From Helicobacteraceae bacterium (GTDB lineage Bacteria > Campylobacterota > Campylobacteria > Campylobacterales > SZUA-545): DNA of 49,813 bases. Made by a program: the position numbers and the translations under genes. Positions within the stretch are counted from its first letter, which is position 1. Every line of letters begins with the position of its first letter. Where the stretch lies: the NCBI GenBank assembly GCA_031260125.1, contig JAIRKM010000068.1, positions 1 to 49,813 on the forward strand, read 5' to 3'. Below are positions 42,893-49,813 of this stretch, piece after piece. The notes under the pieces are model-generated. The model did no database searches and was not told the DNA's origin. It was given only the letters and a program-made list of their open reading frames with translations.

Positions 42893-44499
42893 TATAACTC
42901 CCCTTTGCGCGTGATTGGAACGTAGCCGACATCTTCGATTAGCGCTTGACCCTGATCGCTCAAAAACCAGTCGATCAGCTTTTGCGCATTGGGGCTTATA
43001 TCGTCTTTACGAGCGGCGATGTACAACTTCTGTATTAGCGGATACGATCCGTTTTTTATATTTTCAGCCGTCGGTTCTACGCCGTTTATTGCCAAAAGCC
43101 GTATCCCCTCCGTTTTGTGCATAACGGTCGCGAAATAGCGAAACGAATAGCCGATCGCGTTTTTCGCGTTGCGATAATCGGCTACAACTTCCAGCATACC
43201 GCCCATAGTTTCAACTAACTCCTGAAGCGGGGTTTTAAGTTTAAGCCCTTTCATCACCATCTCTTCCATCGTCGTTTGGCTACCCGAATAGGCGTTGCGC
43301 TGAAAAGCTAAAATCTTCTCATTGTTGCCGCCGACTTCGCGCCAATTGGTTATCTCTCCGGTATATATCTTTTGAATCTGCTCTATAGTAAGCGATTTGA
43401 TCGGGTTTTGTTCGTTCACAAAAAATACAAACGCCTCTTTGCCGATCGGCGTTAAAGCAAGCTCAACATGCGCTGACGCTTCGGACGGTTTTAAGCGATC
43501 ATCCGGAGGAGAAGCAACAAAGATGAGATCGGCTGTTTTATCGATCAGATTTTCATAAGCATAAGGCGTGCGTGAGCAGGCGATATACTCGTATACAAAA
43601 TATCTGTATTCGATATTTTCAGGTTTTTTATATATCGCTTGAGCGGCGACTGAGTAAATAGGATACAACGCGGTTGCGCCGTCGAGTTTGGGCAGATTAT
43701 CTTCAAAATAGATCGTGGGCTTTTCTCTTAACCCCTCTTGAGGCGACTCGCCGCCGCGATCGATGATAAGTTCATCAATAAATTCGTCGAACATGCTGCC
43801 ATAGTCGTCTGCAATTGACATCAGCTTTTGCGTATCGCCAGAGATCATATACGTGCTTTTATACGAGATCATCGCTATTGCGGGCGCAGCAACGGCAAGT
43901 GCTATGACAGCCGATAGATATATTGGCTTTTTATTGACTATTTGCCGCCTTTTGCCGCCAAGTCCAAAGAAAAATCCAACAGCAAAAGCCCAATAGGTCG
44001 TTAAAACAAACGCTAAAAAATAGGTTGTAGAGGAGACAAAGGCAAACGCTATGGCGCTAAAGAAAAACACAATATTTACAAAATACCATACAATATCCGA
44101 GCTTGCAGGCATAAAGGATAGTTCGTCCGCAAATATGTCTAAAGCGCAGACGACGCTCAATTGAAGCGCGGTGAGTATTATCGGTAAAAACAGGGCAAAA
44201 TAGGTTTTAAAATATCCGTCTTTCACCTCCAACTTCTTCGATCGTAAATAGCCCAGCGCTCCGATCCCGATCGCCGTAACAGCCAGACTAACTTCAATCC
44301 CATCGTACAATAGGCGCTCGCCGATCAGCACGCAACCGAAAAGGAGAATCTGCGCGGCGATCGGCGCGTAGATCAGGCTCCACATGTAGTTGTTCAGCCC
44401 AAAAAAAGCGCCTATCGAGCGTAAAACGCCCCGCGCCGCTACCTCACTTGCGCCGCCGCTTTCGTCAGCGGTTTTGGAATGATCGTTATTCGTCTTCAT
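42892..44499 (-). CDS. Membrane-anchored PstS-like phosphate-binding-domain protein (copy A)
   Basis: The protein has 535 residues. A polar N-terminal ~35 residues precedes about six hydrophobic segments (roughly 40-62, 69-86, 100-123, 135-157, 159-180, 195-213). A PstS-type domain follows from about 265: DGATALYPIYSVAAQAIY, LTPIGKEAFVFFVNEQNP, IQKIYTGEITNWREVGG, then AYSGSQ where PstS has SGT. The basic loop GGKRRQIVNKK conflicts with a simple six-helix, binding-domain-outside model, so topology is open. The ATG at 44499 has AAAGG upstream; TTG 44502 is the alternative. The stop overlaps copy B by one base (TAATG), so the two are translationally coupled and may form a pair. Confidence 0.8.
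   Translation of the reverse strand: MKTNNDHSKTADESGGASEVAARGVLRSIGAFFGLNNYMWSLIYAPIAAQILLFGCVLIGERLLYDGIEVSLAVTAIGIGALGYLRSKKLEVKDGYFKTYFALFLPIILTALQLSVVCALDIFADELSFMPASSDIVWYFVNIVFFFSAIAFAFVSSTTYFLAFVLTTYWAFAVGFFFGLGGKRRQIVNKKPIYLSAVIALAVAAPAIAMISYKSTYMISGDTQKLMSIADDYGSMFDEFIDELIIDRGGESPQEGLREKPTIYFEDNLPKLDGATALYPIYSVAAQAIYKKPENIEYRYFVYEYIACSRTPYAYENLIDKTADLIFVASPPDDRLKPSEASAHVELALTPIGKEAFVFFVNEQNPIKSLTIEQIQKIYTGEITNWREVGGNNEKILAFQRNAYSGSQTTMEEMVMKGLKLKTPLQELVETMGGMLEVVADYRNAKNAIGYSFRYFATVMHKTEGIRLLAINGVEPTAENIKNGSYPLIQKLYIAARKDDISPNAQKLIDWFLSDQGQALIEDVGYVPITRKGEL
42917..42987 (-). repeat. 71-bp block shared with the downstream paralogue (copy A)
   Basis: It matches 41415-41485 with one mismatch, at the same place in the reading frame, and encodes the C-terminal LIDWFLSDQGQALIEDVGYV. 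Confidence 0.9.
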
Positions 44500-44518
44500 C
44501 AATTGCCTTTGCGCTCAA

Positions 44519-45989
<1,471 letters not shown>

Positions 45990-45993
<4 letters not shown>

Positions 45994-46595
45994 TTGAGCC
46001 CCAGCAGATAACCATCTGAAACGGCCTCTATTGAGTAAGGGTAGAAGCTATCGAGCGTAACGATTACGCGATAAAACGTCTCATGGAAGGAAACGTCTAT
46101 CTCTGTGAAATAATCCCCGTCCAGTTTCGCGCTGTGCGCCTCAAATTGGAGAGAGTTGTTGAAATCCATCACAATGCGGCTGGGGCGCGGCAGGAAGAAG
46201 CTACGGATCAGACCGTCGGACGTTTTCATTTTGATCACGTCGCCGGCGATAAAGAAGAGATTCTGTTCAAGCGCAATATCCTCAACCGCCGTATAAGCCC
46301 CCAGCGTGCGCGTTAGAAGTCCCGCGTCCGGCTGATCGACGCGAATTTCCGCGTGCCAGTCGATCTGCCTGTCTATATTGATAGAGGTGGCGCCAATCGA
46401 TCCGTCCATATCCTGATGTGTAAAGGTTATCGATTTAAGCACCCTCGCGCTTGAGGGTAGCTTCACGCGCTTCTCGTCAAGCTGTTTGGGCGGCATCAAG
46501 ATCGATTCTGCCGCCTCTTGCTCAACCGGCTCAAACGGGTTTGGACGCGCCCACAGAAGCGGTATTATCAACAAAAACAGCGCGATACTTCTCAT
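45990..46595 (-). CDS. AMIN-domain periplasmic protein
   Basis: The protein has 201 residues with a signal peptide (MRSIALFLLIIPLLWA). The C-terminal ~110 residues have the AMIN-like beta pattern (FFLPRPSRIVMDFNNSL, FYRVIVTLDSFYPYSIEA). Such domains localise envelope proteins, usually at division sites or secretion pores. In C. jejuni I recall a similar glycoprotein gene in the eno neighbourhood. It overlaps both neighbours by four bases. Confidence 0.75.
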
Positions 46596-46861
46596 TCTTC
46601 TCCAAAAATCAGCTTGACCTCGTACAAGTCCCGCCGCAGATTTGCGTTCTCTTCCTTTACCACGTCGATGCGATCGCTCAGCATTTTTTCCTCCTTAGAG
46701 AGTTCCAGAAGCCTTAGCGCCGAGTTGCTACCGTAGAGTAGGCTGTACAGATAAAACCCAAATACCAGCAACGCCGCGATCGCTATCCATTGACGTTTTT
46801 TTATGACCAGAGGCGGCCTCGCCTCGCCCAAAAGTTCGTCGCGAATATCGCTCGTTTCCAA
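46592..46861 (-). CDS. FtsB/DivIC-like septum-formation protein
   Basis: The protein has 89 residues. A short cytoplasmic N-terminus, one membrane helix (about residues 26-43, WIAIAALLVFGFYLYSLLY) and a periplasmic coiled coil (LELSKEEKMLSDRIDVVKEE) give the FtsB/DivIC layout. Position directly after eno supports this, as ftsB follows eno in many proteobacteria. It would act in the FtsQBL divisome subcomplex. Confidence 0.8.
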   Translation of the reverse strand: METSDIRDELLGEARPPLVIKKRQWIAIAALLVFGFYLYSLLYGSNSALRLLELSKEEKMLSDRIDVVKEENANLRRDLYEVKLIFGEE

Positions 46862-46863
46862 AA

Positions 46864-48231
<1,368 letters not shown>

Positions 48232-48305
48232 CTATCTCGCTCAAACGCGCGCCGCTCCCATTGAAAAAGGCGCGAACGCATTGCCCCGCCTTAGCGCGGC
48301 AAAGC

Positions 48306-48311
48306 TATAAT
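48306..48311 (+). promoter_or_regulatory. -10 element (TATAAT) upstream of mqnD-fliQ
   Basis: A perfect TATAAT lies 29 bases before the TTG start at 48341, in the divergent region shared with eno. A TTGCCC at 48281-48286 is a weak -35 candidate at 19 bases. Confidence 0.5.
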
Positions 48312-48340
48312 TGACGGCAATTTATTTGGGAGGTCGCGCC

Positions 48341-49204
48341 TTGCCCCGCTATTTTGTCGCGCACTCGCCCGACGCGGACGATATTTTTATGTTTTACGCG
48401 ATCGCGTTTGGTTGGATCGACACGGGCGATATTGAAATCGACCATAGCGCCGAGGACATAGAGACGCTCAACCGCGCGGCGATCGAAGCTCGATACGACG
48501 TAACGGCGATCAGCTTCGCGCTCTATCCGCTGATCTACAAAGATCACGCGCTGTTGAGAACGGCAGCGAGTTTTGGGCGTGGCTACGGACCCAAGCTGAT
48601 CCGTCGCAAAGACAAGCCGCTCAAACGCGCTTTCAAGGTTGCGTTAAGCGGAGAACACACCACAAACGCGCTGCTTTTTCGTCTTGCCTATCCGCAGGCG
48701 CGGATCATCTACAAGAACTTTTTGGATATTGAAAATGCCGTTTTAAGCGGCGAAGCCGACGCGGGAGTGCTGATTCACGAATCGATCTTAGGTTTCAGCG
48801 ACGATCTGTGCGTGGAGGCGGAGATATGGGATATCTGGCGCGATCTGACCGGTGGCGATCTGCCTCTGCCGCTAGGTGGAATGTGTCTAAGGCGATCGCT
48901 GCCGATCACAAGGGCGATCGAGCTAGAAACGATACTGACAAAGGCGGTTAAAGTCGCGGTGTCAAACAAGCGGACGCTTGCGCGTATGTTGATCGAGCGC
49001 AATCTGGTGCGCGTCGATTGCGCGAAGCTGGACAAATACCTTTCGCTCTACGCCAACGAGGATTCAATCGACTTTGACGACACGCACAGGGCTGGAATTG
49101 AGGCGCTGTTTCGGCTGGGGTATGACAGCGGAGCGTATGCTAAGCCGCTGACGCTAGATTGTGCGCTGATACCGCGTGAATATCAACATTACAGGAGCGG
49201 CTGA
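48341..49204 (+). CDS. mqnD: 1,4-dihydroxy-6-naphthoate synthase (MqnD)
   Basis: It converts the cyclic futalosine product of MqnC into 1,4-dihydroxy-6-naphthoate for menaquinone. The protein has 287 residues and a periplasmic-binding-protein-like fold. It opens with FVAHSPDADDIFMFYA, the version of the MqnD motif found in Campylobacterota, and contains the GEADAGVLIHE and LPLPLGGMCLRR stretches. The start TTG at 48341 has GGGAGGT at 48328-48334; an upstream ATG at 48311 overlaps the -10. fliQ follows one base after its stop. Confidence 0.93.
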   Translation: MPRYFVAHSPDADDIFMFYAIAFGWIDTGDIEIDHSAEDIETLNRAAIEARYDVTAISFALYPLIYKDHALLRTAASFGRGYGPKLIRRKDKPLKRAFKVALSGEHTTNALLFRLAYPQARIIYKNFLDIENAVLSGEADAGVLIHESILGFSDDLCVEAEIWDIWRDLTGGDLPLPLGGMCLRRSLPITRAIELETILTKAVKVAVSNKRTLARMLIERNLVRVDCAKLDKYLSLYANEDSIDFDDTHRAGIEALFRLGYDSGAYAKPLTLDCALIPREYQHYRSG

Positions 49205-49205
49205 T

Positions 49206-49478
49206 ATGGAAGGCGAATTGGTAATGCTCGCAAGCGACACCTTCAAAACGGCGCTGATGATCGCCGCGCCGATGCTGCTAGGGGGCTTGCTCGCGGGGCT
49301 GTTGATAAGCATATTTCAAGCCACGACGCAGATCAACGAGATGACGCTTAGCTTTGTGCCAAAAATTCTGGTGGTGGCAAGCGTGCTGATCCTGACGATG
49401 CCGTGGATGATGAACATCATGATCGACTTTACCGTTAGGGTATTCGGCAAGATCGCCACCTTTCCGCTCGCCGGTTGA
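49206..49478 (+). CDS. fliQ: Flagellar export apparatus protein FliQ
   Basis: This is an inner-membrane component of the flagellar type III export gate with FliP and FliR. The protein has 90 residues, the standard size, with two membrane helices (about 14-36 and 53-75). The conserved stretch is LISIFQATTQINEMTLSFVPK. The ATG at 49206 follows the mqnD stop by one base, with AGGAG at 49192-49196. In C. jejuni fliQ also lies close to eno, as I recall. It shows that the organism is flagellated. Confidence 0.95.
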   Translation: MEGELVMLASDTFKTALMIAAPMLLGGLLAGLLISIFQATTQINEMTLSFVPKILVVASVLILTMPWMMNIMIDFTVRVFGKIATFPLAG

Positions 49479-49483
49479 TCGGT

Positions 49484-49501
49484 GCCGGCGGTACCGCCGG
49501 C
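49484..49501. terminator. 18-bp perfect palindrome between fliQ and the convergent surface-protein gene
   Basis: GCCGGCGGTACCGCCGGC is its own reverse complement and would form a very stable GC hairpin. It lies six bases after the fliQ stop and 12 bases from the stop of the convergent gene, so it may terminate both transcripts. A U-tract is nearly absent, so the call is tentative. Confidence 0.5.
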
Positions 49502-49513
49502 GCTCTGGTTTAA

Positions 49514-49813
49514 CTACCGATCCTGATAGTAGAGATATGGCAGACCGCCGTTTTTGTTTGCGTCGATCTTCCAAGGGTTCAAAGCGTTGTTTCCAAACTT
49601 CCAGCCTAGACCTGTCTCATAGGTCGATCGCGTTTTAAAATCAGCGTCGGATTTAGCGGCTCCAGCATTACCGCTGACTGTTCCGCTTACTATCATTTCG
49701 TCTAACGCGAAATTGTTGCTAGTGGTGCCGCTGCTGCCACCGACTATTTTATTGACACCACTAGTGCTTGCGGATACCGTCTGGTTAATAGCGGCGTTGT
49801 TGGTTACATCGCC
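49514..49813 (-). CDS. C-terminal end of a second large GLUG-type surface/adhesin protein (5' end outside window)
   Basis: The minus frame is open from the window edge to the TAG at 49516-49514, giving the last 99 residues. The residues are nearly those of the left copy and the ending is GLPYLYYQDR in place of GYPYLYWENR. The Gly/Ser/Thr/Asn-rich sequence and the TYETGLGWKFGN...NPWKID signature mark a secreted repeat protein. An internal ATG at 49696 is not a credible start. The gene converges on fliQ across a palindrome. Confidence 0.75.
   Translation of the reverse strand, partial: GDVTNNAAINQTVSASTSGVNKIVGGSSGTTSNNFALDEMIVSGTVSGNAGAAKSDADFKTRSTYETGLGWKFGNNALNPWKIDANKNGGLPYLYYQDR
49514..49813 (-). 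repeat. Right arm of the 300-bp inverted repeat (partner 9-308)
   Basis: It is the gap-free inverted match of 9-308 with 21 mismatches. Positions 49703-49813 are identical to 9-119. The window ends inside the identical part, so the repeat continues beyond it. Confidence 0.95.

Overview
The window is a stretch of chromosome from a flagellated member of the Campylobacterota (Epsilonproteobacteria). The evidence is the combination of futalosine-pathway menaquinone genes (mqnC, mqnD), fur-lysS-glyA followed by a DUF1882 gene and a SPOR gene, the block coaD-tmk-hisS-speA-cysE, an HP0958/FlgZ-like zinc-ribbon protein, a UPF0763-like protein, pseB, a PglK-like flippase and eno next to FtsB-like and AMIN-domain genes. 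These gene orders match what I remember of Campylobacter jejuni and Helicobacter pylori; I could not run a comparison. G+C looks close to one half, high for the group, and GATC is strikingly over-represented. No tRNA, rRNA, CRISPR array, insertion sequence or phage gene was seen. No gene-free stretch exceeds 300 bases; the longest, 309-555, holds a terminator, a promoter and a CIRCE operator.

Layout. 1-308: 3' end of a large GLUG-type surface protein. 556-969: hsp20 under CIRCE. 1004-5061 (minus): mqnC, an M16-family protein and recG, tightly coupled. 5134-14367 (plus): a degenerate GGDEF protein, then a densely overlapping run cvpA-fur-lysS-glyA-DUF1882-SPOR-trpE-aroE-cation efflux. 14455-17228 (minus): a frameshifted secreted-protein gene and a chemoreceptor with a sigma-28-like promoter. 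17380-18189: rRNA pseudouridine synthase. 18263-19891 (minus): PglK-like ABC flippase. 20008-22217: gspF/pilC and trpS. 22401-27891: coaD-tmk-hisS-(unknown secreted protein)-speA-cysE. 27919-29268 (minus): cysK and an Rrf2 regulator. 29345-30376: mnmA. 30568-33721 (minus): response regulator, histidine kinase, radA. 33862-38368: FlgZ-like protein, LPP20-like protein (minus), metallophosphoesterase, argD, MidA-like protein. 38315-39515 (minus): three small conserved or unknown genes. 39569-40576: ruvB. 40665-48141 (minus): eno, FtsB-like, AMIN, aroK, pseB, two tandem membrane-anchored PstS-like proteins and a Nif3-like protein. 48341-49478: mqnD and fliQ. 49514-49813 (minus): 3' end of a second GLUG-type surface protein.

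Most genes are housekeeping: aromatic amino acids (trpE, aroE, aroK), cysteine (cysE, cysK, Rrf2), polyamine and arginine (speA, argD), menaquinone, tRNA charging and modification, DNA repair (recG, radA, ruvB), and envelope, flagellum and glycosylation functions (fliQ, FlgZ-like, LPP20-like, pseB, PglK-like, chemoreceptor).

The most unusual structure is at the edges. The last 300 coding bases of two surface-protein genes form a 300-bp inverted repeat, about 93% identical with the first 111 bases identical, pointing inward around 49.2 kb of core genes. Recombination between them could invert the whole segment or exchange adhesin 3' ends. Because the window stops inside the identical part, the ends may equally be where an assembly broke at a repeat. 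Other points worth attention are the tandem PstS-like membrane proteins with a homogenised 3' end, the one-base frameshift at the centre of a perfect palindrome, and a flippase whose conserved N-terminus has no ordinary start codon.
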